DNA of 64,000 nt from Ignavibacteriota bacterium (GCA_016708125.1 JADJGF010000001.1:1944001-2008000), one strand, 5' to 3'; counted from the first letter of the stretch, positions 8,723 through 19,057 are shown. Notes: generated from the sequence alone by a model not told the origin. Program-made: numbers and translations.

Positions 8723-9196
8723 CTAAAGGGAATGCATTTCTGATGAAGAAAGTACTTTAGTTAAATCAAGTAAAATTATTAATCGATCTTCTAATTTACC
8801 AATTGCAGTTATATAATCAGAATCAACACCGGTAACAATTTCCGGCGGAGCTTCAGTTATGCTTTTGGGAATTCTTAAGACTTCTTTAACTTCATCTACA
8901 ATAAATCCAATAGTTTTATCTTCAATTTCAACAACAATAATTCTTGTTTCCGAATTGTATTCTTTCACTTCCAATCCAAGTCTTGATCTTAAATTTAAAA
9001 CCGGAATAATTCTTCCTCTAAGATTTACAACTCCTTCAATAAATATTGGAGTGTTTGGAACAACAGTTAATTCCATCATTTTATTAATTTCTTGAACTCT
9101 AAGAATATCAACCCCAAATTCAGCATCGCCAATCTTGAAACTTACAAGCTGTAAAAGTTCATCTGTAATTATTGTTGTACTTGTAGCTTTTTCCAT
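8723..9196 (-). CDS. cheW: Chemotaxis coupling protein CheW
   Basis: The 157-residue protein is a single CheW domain (about residues 12-150) with the typical LVSFKIGDAEFGVDILRVQEI, NLRGRIIPVLNLR and IGFIVDEVKEVLRI segments. CheW bridges chemoreceptors and the kinase CheA. It lies 33 bases downstream of the MCP gene in the same operon, with GAGG 7 bases before its ATG. No cheA or cheY of this system is in the window, although a CheB-like protein lies at the left edge. Confidence 0.95.
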   Translation of the reverse strand: MEKATSTTIITDELLQLVSFKIGDAEFGVDILRVQEINKMMELTVVPNTPIFIEGVVNLRGRIIPVLNLRSRLGLEVKEYNSETRIIVVEIEDKTIGFIVDEVKEVLRIPKSITEAPPEIVTGVDSDYITAIGKLEDRLIILLDLTKVLSSSEMHSL

Positions 9197-9229
9197 TTTA
9201 AAACCTCATTTGTTTTTCGCAATATTTCT

Positions 9230-10912
9230 TTAATGAACATCAACTAAATCATGTGATTTGTGTTTTACTTTATTCGAAAATCTTTCATTAAATGAATGAT
9301 TTTTCTTAATCTTAAACTGGCTAATTAATTCTTGCAGATTAGCTGTCATATTATTTAAATCATCGGCAGCGCGAGCAGTTTGTTGAATTCCAAGTAAAGT
9401 TTCTGAAATTACATTGTTAACGGCTTCAATATTTTTTGCAATTTGTCCCGATGTTAAAGATTGTTCTTCACTTGCTGTTGCAACTTGATTTATTTCATCA
9501 ACAACGTTATTAGTTGTATTTACAATATCAAGAATTGCTTTGCCGGCACTTTCTGCTAAACTAATTCCGGATTCGACTTCTTTATTTCCATCATTTATTG
9601 ATTTAACAACTGTTGTTGTTGCGGTTTGAATTTGCTGAACCATTGAAGCAATTTCTTCGGTAGATTTTGAAGTTCGTTCGGCAAGTTTTCTAACTTCATC
9701 GGCAACTACTGCAAAACCTCTTCCGTGATCTCCGGCTCTTGCTGCTTCAATTGCAGCGTTTAGAGCAAGTAAATTTGTTTGATCTGCAATCTCATCAATT
9801 ACTTTAATAATTTCGCCAATTTTATCGCTGTCTTTACCTAATCCCACAACTTTTATTGAAGCTTGAGAAACTATTGTTGCTATTTGTCCCATTGCATTAA
9901 CAGCTTTTTGAACAACATCACTTCCTTCTTGAGCTAAAAATCCTGCATTTCTTGCAGATTCTGCCGCGGTAGAAGTATTTTTTGTAGTTTCAGAAACGGT
10001 TTTAAGCATTTCATCAACAGCGGTTGTTATATCATTTGTTTGTCTGCTTTGTTCTTCTGATGCAGCAGCCATTTCTTCAATTGCGGCTGCAATTTGTGTA
10101 CTTGCGTTAATTGTTGAATTTACTGCTTCATTTAAATGATTAACCATGTCATTAATATTTGTAACGGAATTATTAAATCCAGTGTACAATCTTCCCATTA
10201 ACTCTTGATCATTTTCAACATTTAATTGCTCTGTTAAATCACCTTTTGAAAACTTATCCATAGCTTTTAATAATTCTGAAGCTTTTTGTTCAATATCATT
10301 TTTTTCTTTAATTAATGTTTGTGAGTATTTCCTTAATAATGAATCAGCTTCATTTAGCCTAATTGAGAAAGAACCTTTTAAACCTTTTGTTAGAACTGGT
10401 CTAAAATATTTTTTTTGCGAAACATAATTGATTGATGTTAGTAATTCTTTAACCAATGCTTCAAATTGATCAGTTGCATCATTAAGATCCCAACAGATTT
10501 TTCCAAACTCATCCTTAAATTTTATATGTGTAATTCTTTCAGATAAATTGCCGTTCCGCAAATATCTTATTTGCTGTTCAATAACCGTAATTGAATTAAG
10601 TATATAGTTAATTATTTGATTTGCGATTAAAATAAGAACAATCGAAAGAAAAACTAAACTACTCCAAAAGACTATTGAAATAACAGGAGATGTGGATTTT
10701 AACTCTTCAACTTTTTCATTAGAATATTCTTGATTACCTTTTACAACTTGTTCATAATAATTACATAAAGAATCTGACTTTGTATTTAACTCATTAAGTT
10801 TAAGTAAAAGAATTGCAGTTGATAAAAACATCAAAACGCCAATAATAATTGCACGATTATAGATCATTCCTTTTACGGAAGTGAACTTATAAACCGAAAA
10901 TAAATTCTTCAT
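9230..10912 (-). CDS. Methyl-accepting chemotaxis protein (Aer-like transducer without its PAS domain)
   Basis: From the preferred start the protein has about 560 residues: two membrane helices (about residues 18-37 and 68-95) separated by only about 30 residues, a HAMP region, a second HAMP-like stretch, then a long coiled-coil signalling domain with the conserved tip [18 protein letters not shown] and [17 protein letters not shown]. The short periplasmic loop means it probably senses through a partner. The PAS protein encoded just upstream overlaps it by 26 bases in another frame, so the pair resembles Aer split into two proteins. The start at 10912 is preferred to ATG 10927 because GAAGG lies 8 bases before it. 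No C-terminal CheR-binding pentapeptide is seen. Confidence 0.9.
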   Translation of the reverse strand: MKNLFSVYKFTSVKGMIYNRAIIIGVLMFLSTAILLLKLNELNTKSDSLCNYYEQVVKGNQEYSNEKVEELKSTSPVISIVFWSSLVFLSIVLILIANQIINYILNSITVIEQQIRYLRNGNLSERITHIKFKDEFGKICWDLNDATDQFEALVKELLTSINYVSQKKYFRPVLTKGLKGSFSIRLNEADSLLRKYSQTLIKEKNDIEQKASELLKAMDKFSKGDLTEQLNVENDQELMGRLYTGFNNSVTNINDMVNHLNEAVNSTINASTQIAAAIEEMAAASEEQSRQTNDITTAVDEMLKTVSETTKNTSTAAESARNAGFLAQEGSDVVQKAVNAMGQIATIVSQASIKVVGLGKDSDKIGEIIKVIDEIADQTNLLALNAAIEAARAGDHGRGFAVVADEVRKLAERTSKSTEEIASMVQQIQTATTTVVKSINDGNKEVESGISLAESAGKAILDIVNTTNNVVDEINQVATASEEQSLTSGQIAKNIEAVNNVISETLLGIQQTARAADDLNNMTANLQELISQFKIKKNHSFNERFSNKVKHKSHDLVDVH

Positions 10913-11405
10913 AGGTTTTACCTTCATCCTTTAACATTTTGTTTAATAATTTTTCAGAAGCAACCAATCCTTCTTTTGTTCCATATTTTTTTTCTTCGGA
11001 ACTTAAAAGACTGTATATTTTTTTCACTTTTTCTAATTTTTTTGGATCTGGCTTTCTTCTTACTGAGTAATAACCTTGAATTAAACCTCTATCATCCATT
11101 ACTGGTGTAACATTTGCATCAACCCAATAATATGAGCCGTCTTTAGCCATATTTTTTACGTAAGCATTTATTTCTTTTTTATCTTGTAAAGTATCCCATA
11201 ACAATTTAAAAATACATCGGGGCATATCCGGATGGCGCACAATATTGTGCTGTTGCCCAAGTAATTCTTGTTCATCATATTTTGCAAATTCCATAAAAAT
11301 TCGATTACAATAATTAATTACACCTTTCGTATCTGTTTTAGAGACTATAAAATCATCATCTCGCATTACCATTTCAACTTCTGTTGGATGAATTTGTTGT
11401 CGCAT
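10887..11405 (-). CDS. Aer-type PAS sensor protein
   Basis: The 172-residue protein is a PAS domain of the Aer (aerotaxis, FAD-binding) class: [20 protein letters not shown], then [17 protein letters not shown] and [19 protein letters not shown]. In E. coli this domain is fused to HAMP and MCP modules; here it is a separate protein whose gene overlaps the MCP gene by 26 bases. The start is ATG 11405 with GGAG 5 bases upstream; a TTG at 11423 is in frame but lacks a ribosome site. It likely senses redox state or oxygen and signals to the MCP encoded next. FAD binding is from family knowledge. Confidence 0.85.
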   Translation of the reverse strand: MRQQIHPTEVEMVMRDDDFIVSKTDTKGVINYCNRIFMEFAKYDEQELLGQQHNIVRHPDMPRCIFKLLWDTLQDKKEINAYVKNMAKDGSYYWVDANVTPVMDDRGLIQGYYSVRRKPDPKKLEKVKKIYSLLSSEEKKYGTKEGLVASEKLLNKMLKDEGKTYEEFIFGL

Positions 11406-11768
11406 TTCTACTCCATTAGGCAATCGTTTGTTTAAAATTTTAGTTATTCTGAGTAAGTATATATCTGAATAAAATTATCGCAAGAAAAATTGCATAGTTT
11501 AAAAATTTTCCAAAGTGGGTTATAGGAGAATTTATAAATTCAAGAGTTTTAGTCAGGTGAAACGGTTAATTAATAATACTTTATAGTTTTTATATTAAAA
11601 TTTATATAAGAAATAAAATAATTATTAACACTCATTTGAATATAACATGGCTTTCAATTATCTTTATGCTATAAATTATACTATTAGGTCTGTTTTGAAT
11701 CCTTTCAAAAATTTTACTTATTCTTATAAACAATTAAACGAAATCAATCTGCACTTAGGAGGTAATTA
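11406..11768. other. Divergent intergenic region between the chemotaxis and sdh operons
   Basis: This 363-base stretch has no open frame of note and no recognised RNA. It should hold the promoters of both divergent operons. AGGAGG lies about 6 bases before the sdhC ATG. No clear palindromic operator was found. Confidence 0.5.
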
Positions 11769-12443
11769 ATGAGCTGGCTTTTAGATCGCTTAAATTCTTC
11801 CATTGGAAAAAAAATTATTATGGCGGTTACAGGATTATCTTTAATGCTGTTTCTTGTTGTTCACTTAATTAATAATTTATTGCTTTTCGCTGGACCAGAA
11901 TTGTTCAACAAAAATGTTGAACAGCTTGAATCAATTAAACCACTGATAAGAATTGTTGAAATTATTTTACTGGCAATTTTTGTTCTTCATATATATAATG
12001 CATTAAAATTATATTTTGAAAACAAGAAAGCAAAACCGCTAAAGTATGCGGTTGATGCATCTTCGCAGAATAGCACTTTTTATTCAAGATATATGACCGT
12101 AACCGGATTATTTATTTTTGCCTTTCTCGTAATACATCTTTCAACATTTTGGAAATCATTCAATTTTGATGCACATAATTTAAATGTTGAATTTCCTTTT
12201 TATACAATTGTTCAAGAAGCATTTGCAAATCCAATAATTGCGATTTTTTATTTTGTTGCAATGGTAACTTTGGGAATTCATCTTAATCATGCTTTCCAAA
12301 GTGCATTTCAAACATTCGGATTACGCCATACAAAATATACATCACTCATAGAAAAATTTGGAACCATTATCGCTATTGCGATGACAATTGGATTTGCTGC
12401 AATTCCGGTATTCTTTTTTATAGCTTCATTGGGAGGTAAATAA
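11769..12443 (+). CDS. sdhC: Succinate dehydrogenase/fumarate reductase cytochrome b subunit (b558 type)
   Basis: The 224-residue membrane protein has five predicted helices (about residues 15-38, 60-80, 110-128, 152-175, 200-222) and histidines in the membrane segments ([27 protein letters not shown]) that can ligate haem b. It anchors the SdhAB dimer and passes electrons between quinone and succinate/fumarate. A strong AGGAGG precedes the ATG. Its stop codon overlaps the sdhA start by one base (TAATG), showing translational coupling in the sdhCAB operon. Confidence 0.95.
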   Translation: MSWLLDRLNSSIGKKIIMAVTGLSLMLFLVVHLINNLLLFAGPELFNKNVEQLESIKPLIRIVEIILLAIFVLHIYNALKLYFENKKAKPLKYAVDASSQNSTFYSRYMTVTGLFIFAFLVIHLSTFWKSFNFDAHNLNVEFPFYTIVQEAFANPIIAIFYFVAMVTLGIHLNHAFQSAFQTFGLRHTKYTSLIEKFGTIIAIAMTIGFAAIPVFFFIASLGGK

Positions 12444-14353
12444 TGATAAACTTAGACTCAAAAATTCCCGAAGGTAACATTTCTGAGAAATGGACAAACC
12501 ATAAGTTTAATATGAAACTTATAAATCCCGCTAATAAAAGGAAATATGACGTAATAATAGTTGGAACCGGATTAGCCGGCGCATCTGCTGCTGCAACTTT
12601 AGGTGAATTAGGATATAAAGTTAAAGCATTTACATATCATGATTCTTCGAGACGGGCTCATTCAATTGCTGCACAAGGCGGAATTAATGCTGCAAAAAGT
12701 TATCAAAATGATGGTGATTCTGTTTATCGATTATTTTATGATACAGTTAAAGGCGGAGATTTCCGTTCACGAGAAGCAAATGTTCATAGATTGGCAGAAG
12801 TCAGCAACAATATTATTGATCAATGTGTAGCCCAAGGAGTTCCATTTGCAAGAGAGTACGGCGGAACTTTAGCTAACAGATCTTTCGGCGGAGCTCAAGT
12901 TTCAAGAACTTTTTATGCAAGAGGAGAAACGGGTCAGCAATTGTTACTTGGGGCATATAGTTCGCTTAATAAACAAATTCATGATGGAAATGTTCAAATG
13001 TTTCATCGCAGAGAAATGCTTGATATTGTTATTGTAGATGGAAAGGCAAAGGGAATAGTTGTAAGAAATTTAATAACCGGAGAAATAGAAAGTTATTCTG
13101 CACAAGCAGTAATTCTTGCTACCGGCGGATATTCAAATGTATTTTTCCTTTCTACAAGCGCAATGAATTGTAACGCAACGGCAATTTGGCGGGCGCATAA
13201 AAAAGGCGCGCTTTTTGCAAATCCGTGTTTCACTCAAATTCATCCAACTGCTTTGCCGCTTCATGGCGAAGGACAATCCAAATTAGTTTTGATGAGCGAA
13301 AGTTTAAGAAATGACGGAAGAATTTGGGTACCTAAAAAAGTTGGAGAATCGAGAAGTCCGGATAATATTCCGGAAGATGAAAGAGATTATTATTTGGAAA
13401 GAAGATATCCGTCATTTGGAAATTTGGCACCAAGAGATATTTCCTCAAGAAGTGCAAAATATGTTTGTGATGAAGGAAAAGGAGTAAATGGCGGACGCTC
13501 GGTTTACTTAGATTTTGCAGATGCAATTAAGAGAATTGGTCAACCCGCAGTTAAAGAAAAGTATGGAAATCTTTTTGAAATGTATGAAAATATTACTGGA
13601 GAAAATCCGTACAAAGTTCCAATGCAGATTTACCCGGCACCGCATTATACAATGGGCGGACTTTGGGTTGATTACAATTTAATGAGCACAGTTAATGGAT
13701 TATTTATTTTAGGCGAAGCAAATTTCTCTGATCATGGCGCAAACAGACTTGGCGCAAGCGCATTAATGCAAGGTTTGGCAGATGGATATTTTGTAATCCC
13801 ATATACATTAAGTAATTATTTTGCAAGTGAAAAACCCGAAAAAGTTTCTGTTGAAAAAAGCGAATTTAAAGAAGTTGAAAAAAGTGTAAAAGATTCAACT
13901 AATAAATTGCTTTCTATAAATGGCAAACAAACGGTTGATGATATTCATCGAAAATTGGGCGAATTGTTAATTGCCGATGTTGGTATGTCTAGAGAAAAAG
14001 AAAAATTAGAAAAAGTTATAAAATCAATAAGTGATTTGAGAGAAGAGTTTTGGAACGATGTAAAAGTTGTTGGAAAAAGTGAAGATTTAAATCAAACATT
14101 AGAAAGAGCCGGAAGAGTTGCAGATTTTCTTGAACTTGGTGAATTAATGGCAATAGATTCTCTAGACAGAAATGAATCTTGCGGCGCTCACTTTAGAGAA
14201 GAATATCAGACAGAAGATGGTGAAGCCGTAAGAAACGATGATGAATATGCTAACGTTTCAGCTTGGGAATATGAAAAAACCGGTAAATGGAATCTTCATA
14301 AAGAAGAATTAAATTTTGAATATGTTAAATTAGCTACAAGGAGTTACAAATAA
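12443..14353 (+). CDS. sdhA: Succinate dehydrogenase/fumarate reductase flavoprotein subunit
   Basis: The 636-residue flavoprotein has the dinucleotide-binding motif [19 protein letters not shown] (about residues 38-56), the [13 protein letters not shown] segment whose His carries covalent [13 protein letters not shown], and the C-terminal [12 protein letters not shown] region. It oxidises succinate to fumarate or the reverse. It overlaps sdhC and sdhB by one base each. Direction in vivo cannot be told from sequence; neighbouring genes are aerobic (PDH, peroxide defence), which favours succinate oxidation at least under oxic conditions. Confidence 0.97.
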   Translation: MINLDSKIPEGNISEKWTNHKFNMKLINPANKRKYDVIIVGTGLAGASAAATLGELGYKVKAFTYHDSSRRAHSIAAQGGINAAKSYQNDGDSVYRLFYDTVKGGDFRSREANVHRLAEVSNNIIDQCVAQGVPFAREYGGTLANRSFGGAQVSRTFYARGETGQQLLLGAYSSLNKQIHDGNVQMFHRREMLDIVIVDGKAKGIVVRNLITGEIESYSAQAVILATGGYSNVFFLSTSAMNCNATAIWRAHKKGALFANPCFTQIHPTALPLHGEGQSKLVLMSESLRNDGRIWVPKKVGESRSPDNIPEDERDYYLERRYPSFGNLAPRDISSRSAKYVCDEGKGVNGGRSVYLDFADAIKRIGQPAVKEKYGNLFEMYENITGENPYKVPMQIYPAPHYTMGGLWVDYNLMSTVNGLFILGEANFSDHGANRLGASALMQGLADGYFVIPYTLSNYFASEKPEKVSVEKSEFKEVEKSVKDSTNKLLSINGKQTVDDIHRKLGELLIADVGMSREKEKLEKVIKSISDLREEFWNDVKVVGKSEDLNQTLERAGRVADFLELGELMAIDSLDRNESCGAHFREEYQTEDGEAVRNDDEYANVSAWEYEKTGKWNLHKEELNFEYVKLATRSYK

Positions 14354-15105
14354 TGGCACATTCGAATATTAATTTAACATTAAAAATTTGGCGTCAGCAA
14401 TCAGAAACTTCAAAGGGAAATTTTGAAGAATTTAAAGTTTCGGTTTCACCCCATGCATCAATTTTGGAAATGTTGGATGATTTAAATAATAAATTAGAAA
14501 AAGAAGGAAAACTTCCAATAGCATTTGAAAGTGATTGCCGTGAAGGAATTTGCGGAACTTGCGGATTAGTAGTAAACGGACACCCGCACGGACCATTACC
14601 AAAAACCGCAACATGCCAATTGCATATGAGAAATTTCAAAAATGGCGATACAGTTTTTATTGAGCCGTTTAGAGCAAGTGCATTTAAAATTATTAGAGAT
14701 TTAATTGTTGATAGAAGCGGATTTGATAAAATTCAGCAAGCTGGTGGATATGTTTCGTTCAATACCGGAAGCGCCCCGGACGCAAATGCTATTCTTATTT
14801 CTAAGGAAATTGCTTCATTAGCTTTAGATGCTGCGGAATGTATTGGATGCGGAGCTTGTGTTGCTGCGTGTAAAAATTCTTCAGCAATGTTATTTGTCGG
14901 TGCAAAAGTTTCACAATTTGCATTATTACCGCAAGGTCAACCGGAAAGATTTGAAAGAGTTGAAGCAATGGTTGCAGCAATGGATGAAGCCGGTTTTGGA
15001 AGCTGTACAAATACTTATGCTTGCGAAGCTGAATGTCCCAAAGGAATTTCTGTATCAAACATTGCAAGAATGAATAGAGATTTTATAAAATCAATTTTTA
15101 TTTAG
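14353..15105 (+). CDS. sdhB: Succinate dehydrogenase/fumarate reductase iron-sulfur subunit
   Basis: The 250-residue protein carries an N-terminal plant-type [2Fe-2S] domain (CREGICGTCGLVVNG, then TATCQLHM) and C-terminal ferredoxin domain with CIGCGACVAACKNSS and CTNTYACEAECPKGI for the [4Fe-4S] and [3Fe-4S] centres. It relays electrons between SdhA flavin and the SdhC haem/quinone. It starts on the last base of the sdhA stop codon. The following 166 bases contain only a weak hairpin-like stretch and the promoter region of the next gene. Confidence 0.97.
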   Translation: MAHSNINLTLKIWRQQSETSKGNFEEFKVSVSPHASILEMLDDLNNKLEKEGKLPIAFESDCREGICGTCGLVVNGHPHGPLPKTATCQLHMRNFKNGDTVFIEPFRASAFKIIRDLIVDRSGFDKIQQAGGYVSFNTGSAPDANAILISKEIASLALDAAECIGCGACVAACKNSSAMLFVGAKVSQFALLPQGQPERFERVEAMVAAMDEAGFGSCTNTYACEAECPKGISVSNIARMNRDFIKSIFI

Positions 15106-15271
15106 AGTAACAAAATTTCAAAATGGGGGAATAATAACTTAGATCTTAATTTTTTTAAGAGAATTTATAAAATGTGATTTTAGTCACAAGCGGTGTGTCT
15201 ATATATTCATAATATTCTTAGCATTAAAAATTAATTTATCTATTTATGAACTTCAAAAAATGATATAAAAT

Positions 15272-16144
15272 ATGAACAATATTGTACTTTCTGTTGCTGC
15301 TCCAAAAGGGGGAGTAGGAAAAACTACTACGGCAGTCAATATTGCAGTTGCACTTTCACTTCAAAATAAAAAAACATTACTCTTCGATGCTGATCCAAGC
15401 GGATACGCAAGTTCTTCATTTGGATATGATGAAGACAAAATTTTTGGTAATGTTCTGGATTTGTACAAAAAGACAAAATCCGTTCATTCGGTAATTCATA
15501 AAACTGAATTACAATTTTTGGAAATCATTCCTTTTGCTAAAATTAATTATGATGAAGAAGTAGTTTTTAACGGACTTACAGCAGATAAAAGTGTTTTAAA
15601 AAATGCAGTAGATCAAGTAAAACATAAATATGATTATGTGATTATTGATTGTCCGCCGTTTTTATATGGCTCAACAATTAATAGTTTGATTGCTTCCGAC
15701 TATTTAATAATTCCGGTAAAATCTTCAAAATTTTCTTTAGAAGCTGTTGATAAAATGATGAATTTTGTGAACGAAATTAAAAAGTATGAAAATCCAAAAT
15801 TACAAGTTGATGGATTACTTTTAACAATGTACGAAATGAATACCAGAGCCGCATTTAATGCAAAAAAAGAATTGTATGAAAAATATCCTAATTTGGTTTT
15901 TAAAACTACAATTCCAAAAAATACTGAGGTTGCAGAATCTACTTTTTATAATAAACCAATCATAATTTTTCATGCAGAATCAAAAGCATCAAAATCATAT
16001 ATAAAATTGGCAGAAGAGTTAATTGAAAAACATGAAACATTGCATCTAATGGGAATTGCCGGATTTGATCATTTAGATTTTTTGGATGATCACGAAAAAG
16101 AAAATAAAAGTGACACCCAAGAAATTATGTCTATCAATGTTTAA
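15272..16144 (+). CDS. Orphan ParA/Soj-family ATPase
   Basis: The 290-residue protein has the deviant Walker A motif of the ParA/MinD group (APKGGVGKTTTAVN, residues 10-23), LLFDADPSG (A' motif), and YDYVIIDCPP (Walker B region, near residue 125). ParA proteins position DNA, or chemotaxis and other protein arrays, by ATP-driven gradients. No parB, parS or parC-like gene is next to it. It converges on, and its last four bases overlap, the response-regulator gene. A role in chromosome or array positioning is inferred from the family only. The C-terminal 30 residues are acidic. Confidence 0.85.
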   Translation: MNNIVLSVAAPKGGVGKTTTAVNIAVALSLQNKKTLLFDADPSGYASSSFGYDEDKIFGNVLDLYKKTKSVHSVIHKTELQFLEIIPFAKINYDEEVVFNGLTADKSVLKNAVDQVKHKYDYVIIDCPPFLYGSTINSLIASDYLIIPVKSSKFSLEAVDKMMNFVNEIKKYENPKLQVDGLLLTMYEMNTRAAFNAKKELYEKYPNLVFKTTIPKNTEVAESTFYNKPIIIFHAESKASKSYIKLAEELIEKHETLHLMGIAGFDHLDFLDDHEKENKSDTQEIMSINV

Positions 16145-16638
16145 TTGAGAAAAATTCTTCTATCAATTAAGGAAGTTTCAGAATTTAATTTCTTAAGAGT
16201 TTTATTTTGTCTTTCAAGTAAGGTAACTCTCGATTCAAGATTTTTCACACTTAAAGAAAGATCTTTATTTCTTTCATTCATAACTTTAGCAATTTTTTCC
16301 AAAGTAGATTCAATATTAAATGGTTTTAAGATGTAATCTTTTACACCTAATGCTAAAATTTTATTTAATGAAGTTTTTTCATTTACAGCAGAAATTACAA
16401 TTACGGGAATATTTCTGTGCATTTTTCTTTGTCGTAATTCTTTAAGAAAATCGTAACCGTCCATATTCGGCATCATATAATCAAGAAGTATAAAATCCGG
16501 TTTGCTGATAGGAACAAGTTTCAATGCTTCAATTCCATCTTTTGCAGTATATACATTGCAGTAAAATTTTCTTTTAAGAATATTCTTAAGTAAAATTTGT
16601 GTTCCGCTGTTGTCTTCTACTAATAATACGTTAAACAT
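16141..16638 (-). CDS. Response regulator: receiver domain plus C-terminal coiled coil
   Basis: The 165-residue protein is a receiver domain (acidic Glu8/Asp9, phosphorylated Asp53 in FILLDYMMPNMDG, Lys105 in YILKPF) followed by about 45 residues of charged, leucine-spaced helix likely to form a coiled coil; there is no DNA-binding domain. The start at ATG 16638 is chosen because GGAG lies 7 bases before it and the receiver begins there. It converges with the ParA gene (4-base overlap). It may receive phosphate from the nearby soluble histidine kinase; that is inference. Confidence 0.9.
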   Translation of the reverse strand: MFNVLLVEDNSGTQILLKNILKRKFYCNVYTAKDGIEALKLVPISKPDFILLDYMMPNMDGYDFLKELRQRKMHRNIPVIVISAVNEKTSLNKILALGVKDYILKPFNIESTLEKIAKVMNERNKDLSLSVKNLESRVTLLERQNKTLKKLNSETSLIDRRIFLN

Positions 16639-16734
16639 TTTGTACTCCGCAATGATAAAATTTAATAAATTCTTACTCCTATTCAAAAACGAAAGCAAAT
16701 ATTTTAGCAAAAAGATGAACTATTATTTTTCTTC

Positions 16735-16899
16735 AATTCACCAAAATTTTTATCAAAAATAAATTTTATTTGCCTTAATCTTTAGCTGAAAATAATAGAA
16801 AACACTAATGCGGAGTTGTGTCTCAGCACACATAGAGCACTTCAAAATTGTTTAATGTTGTGTTATATTAATGCAGATAAATTTTTACTTTGGTGAATT
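16735..16899. repeat. Possible miniature inverted-repeat element
   Basis: The perfect 11-base inverted repeats AATTCACCAAA (16735-16745) and TTTGGTGAATT (16889-16899) bound a 165-base AT-rich noncoding segment lying between the response regulator and the next gene. No target duplication is obvious, so this may be chance or a regulatory arrangement. Confidence 0.3.
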
Positions 16900-17391
16900 A
16901 TGGAAAACATAAATATTTTGCTTAGTTCTTTAATTGTATTTTTGGTTATTTATTTGGTTTATAACGAAAGAAAAAATTCAAAATTGATTAACAAAATTTC
17001 TCTTGAATATAAATCTTTTCTTGAATCAATTGAAAAGTATGTGGAGATTTTTAATGAGCAGAATGTGAAAGAATTATTAGTCGACAATAAATTACCAAAC
17101 GAAACAAAAGCGGTTGAAATAATAAACTCAATTAAAAATGATTTTAAGAAAAAATTGCTGACAAAAAATTCTAAACTTACCGAAGAACAAGAAATGCTTA
17201 TTGATTTTATTGTGTTAAGTTTATCATTACTAATTAAAACTCCGCCAAGTTTGCGGCAAAAATTAATTGACCAAACTACAAACAACGAAGCGATAAGAAC
17301 AATTCTTAATTCCAAACTTATATTAATTGAAAAATATTATGTTCCGGTTTCAATTTTAGAAGTTGCTGTTTCAGAAAATAGTAAAAACTAA
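16900..17391 (+). CDS. Unknown protein with N-terminal membrane anchor
   Basis: This 163-residue protein is not recognised. Residues 4-22 (ILLSSLIVFLVIYLVYN) form one membrane helix, followed by a predicted cytoplasmic helical domain rich in Lys and Glu with no cysteines or histidine pairs. It has no strong ribosome site, and the ATG lies directly at the right arm of the inverted repeat at 16889-16899. The next gene is 328 bases away, so it appears to be a single-gene unit. Confidence 0.55.
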   Translation: MENINILLSSLIVFLVIYLVYNERKNSKLINKISLEYKSFLESIEKYVEIFNEQNVKELLVDNKLPNETKAVEIINSIKNDFKKKLLTKNSKLTEEQEMLIDFIVLSLSLLIKTPPSLRQKLIDQTTNNEAIRTILNSKLILIEKYYVPVSILEVAVSENSKN

Positions 17392-17719
17392 AATTCTTAT
17401 AAAATGAACTACGGTAAATTGCCAAAATCCTATTTCAAATTGAGGCACAATAGTTTTAAAATCTCAAAAATCATGCTTCAAAAATGGATAAAATGTACAA
17501 TTAAATTTGTAAATTAAAATTGACGCATTTCGTTTTTGAGCAAAATTCGAAATTATTTTTCAATATTACCAGTAAAAACTCACCAAAAAATTAAAAATTT
17601 ATTTAGAAAAATTTTACAGTTTGCTTGGTATAGTTATTGCAAATAAATACCACAAAAATGATAACAAACAAATTAACAAAACCGGCAAGTTTCATAATTA
17701 ACAATGGGGAGTATTAATA
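17392..17719. other. Intergenic region upstream of the histidine-kinase operon
   Basis: No open frame or RNA gene is seen in these 328 bases. The only recognisable signal is the sigma-54-like promoter at 17626-17641; GGGGAG precedes the next ATG by about 9 bases. Confidence 0.5.
17626..17641 (+). promoter_or_regulatory. Sigma-54-like promoter (-24/-12)
   Basis: TGGTATAGTTATTGCA fits the sigma-54 consensus TGGCACGNNNNTTGCA at the invariant GG and GC with exact 10-base spacing and an intact TTGCA. Transcription would start near 17652, about 70 bases before the ATG at 17720. No enhancer-binding activator gene is in the window. Confidence 0.5.
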
Positions 17720-17938
17720 ATGGAGCTATCTTACGAAACTTCTTTATCTGCATATATTTTATTGCAGGAAGTAGAGAAGGAACTTAACATTAGGGAAACA
17801 CCTGAAGAGAGTAGAAGAAACGGCAATTTCAAAAAAATCTTAATGAGGTGTAATAAAGTTATTGAGAAAAGATACGTAAACGAAGAGCAGCAAATTAAGC
17901 TAAAGACTTACATCGAAAATATTTTTTTCCAAGATTAA
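17720..17938 (+). CDS. Small unknown protein upstream of histidine kinase
   Basis: A 72-residue, charged, helical protein with no recognised family. GGGGAG about 9 bases before the ATG supports translation. It is the first gene of a probable operon with the histidine kinase (58 bases downstream) and the 65-residue protein after that, behind a sigma-54-like promoter. A role as a partner of the kinase is only a guess from position. Confidence 0.55.
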   Translation: MELSYETSLSAYILLQEVEKELNIRETPEESRRNGNFKKILMRCNKVIEKRYVNEEQQIKLKTYIENIFFQD

Positions 17939-17996
17939 ACAGAGCAGCAGAAATAAATGTCTAACAGAAAAATTAACAATTAATGAAAGCAATATA

Positions 17997-18770
17997 ATGG
18001 AAAGTTATTTTGAAAGTTTGACAAATATTAAAGATTTTGAAAATTCAAATTCAGAACTTAGTGCTGGAATTCCGGCATCAAAAGAGAATAACGAATTTTT
18101 TTCAATTATATCTCACAATATTAAAAATCCCTTTACAACATTATTGGGCTTTTCAGATTTGCTTTTTGAAGATTATGAACAGCTTGATGATGAGGAACGA
18201 AAATTTTATCTAAATGAAATTTTAAAATCTGCGCATTTTACAAATAAATATTTGGAAAGATTTTTTGAATGGATTTACTATAAAACCGGTAAAGTAAAAA
18301 TTAATATTGAAAACTTAGATTTAAAAGAGCAGATAAATAATTCAATAAAATTAATAACTCAGAAACTTAATACACGGAATCCTATATTTAATTGCGAACA
18401 ACAAATTTATGTAAAAGCGGATTCCGAATCTTTTAATAAAATTCTATACTATATTTTAGAAAATGCCGTTATACATTCCGGAAATAGTGAAAAAGTTTTA
18501 ATTAGTTGTATAATTGATGAGTTTAATGAATCTGCTAAAATCATTATTAAGGATTTTGGAGTTGGAATTTCAGAACAACAAATGTCGAAATTATTTAAAG
18601 TTAATGAAGATATAACATTAAATTCTGCAAATAGGATAAAAGGTACTGGTCTGGGTTTAATTTTAGCTGATTTATTATTAAAAATTAATAATGGTAAAAT
18701 TGAACTGAAAAGCAAATTAAATGAAGGTGTTGAAGTAATAATTGAACTTCCACTTGCAAAATTAATTTAA
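17997..18770 (+). CDS. Soluble sensor histidine kinase (HisKA-HATPase_c)
   Basis: The 257-residue protein has a short N-terminus without membrane or sensory domain, a HisKA domain with phospho-accepting His40 in SIISHNIKNP, and a HATPase_c domain with N box ILENAVIHS, G1 IKDFGVGIS and G2 GTGLGLILA. It should autophosphorylate and pass phosphate to a response regulator such as the one at 16141. The lack of any input domain suggests that another protein, possibly one of the two small neighbours, supplies the signal. There is no strong ribosome site. Confidence 0.9.
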   Translation: MESYFESLTNIKDFENSNSELSAGIPASKENNEFFSIISHNIKNPFTTLLGFSDLLFEDYEQLDDEERKFYLNEILKSAHFTNKYLERFFEWIYYKTGKVKINIENLDLKEQINNSIKLITQKLNTRNPIFNCEQQIYVKADSESFNKILYYILENAVIHSGNSEKVLISCIIDEFNESAKIIIKDFGVGISEQQMSKLFKVNEDITLNSANRIKGTGLGLILADLLLKINNGKIELKSKLNEGVEVIIELPLAKLI

Positions 18771-18836
18771 TTTTTTATAGAACATATCGATAATCATCTA
18801 CGGTTGTTCTGAAAAATTATTAACTCAGGAGACTTA

Positions 18837-19034
18837 ATGACCAACATCACTCTTGAAGAAGCAAACAGAATTGCCTCTAAATATTTTAAGTTGTTAATTG
18901 ATCGACATACTGCTCAAGGTTTTTCCGCGCAAATAGTGGAGAAAAAGGAAGATAAAAGTGCATCACACTTTTATTTGGAGTTTTGTAATGCGGAGAAATT
19001 TAAAAAAAGTTACAAAATTGTAGCTACTCAATAA
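18837..19034 (+). CDS. Small unknown protein downstream of histidine kinase
   Basis: A 65-residue protein with CAGGAG 5 bases before its ATG and a strong intrinsic terminator after it, so it is probably real. No family recognised; no cysteine pair, signal peptide or membrane helix. It ends the putative operon started at 17720. Confidence 0.55.
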   Translation: MTNITLEEANRIASKYFKLLIDRHTAQGFSAQIVEKKEDKSASHFYLEFCNAEKFKKSYKIVATQ

Positions 19035-19057
19035 CAGCTCTAAATTATTTAAATTCG

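Noticed and set aside
14394..15073. Several open frames of 60-90 codons within sdhB on both strands
   Set aside because: They lie entirely inside the confidently assigned sdhB frame, have low-complexity composition and no ribosome sites.
17720..19034. Novel defence system made of small proteins and a kinase
   Set aside because: No nuclease, NTPase or toxin-like domain is present; it reads as ordinary signal transduction.
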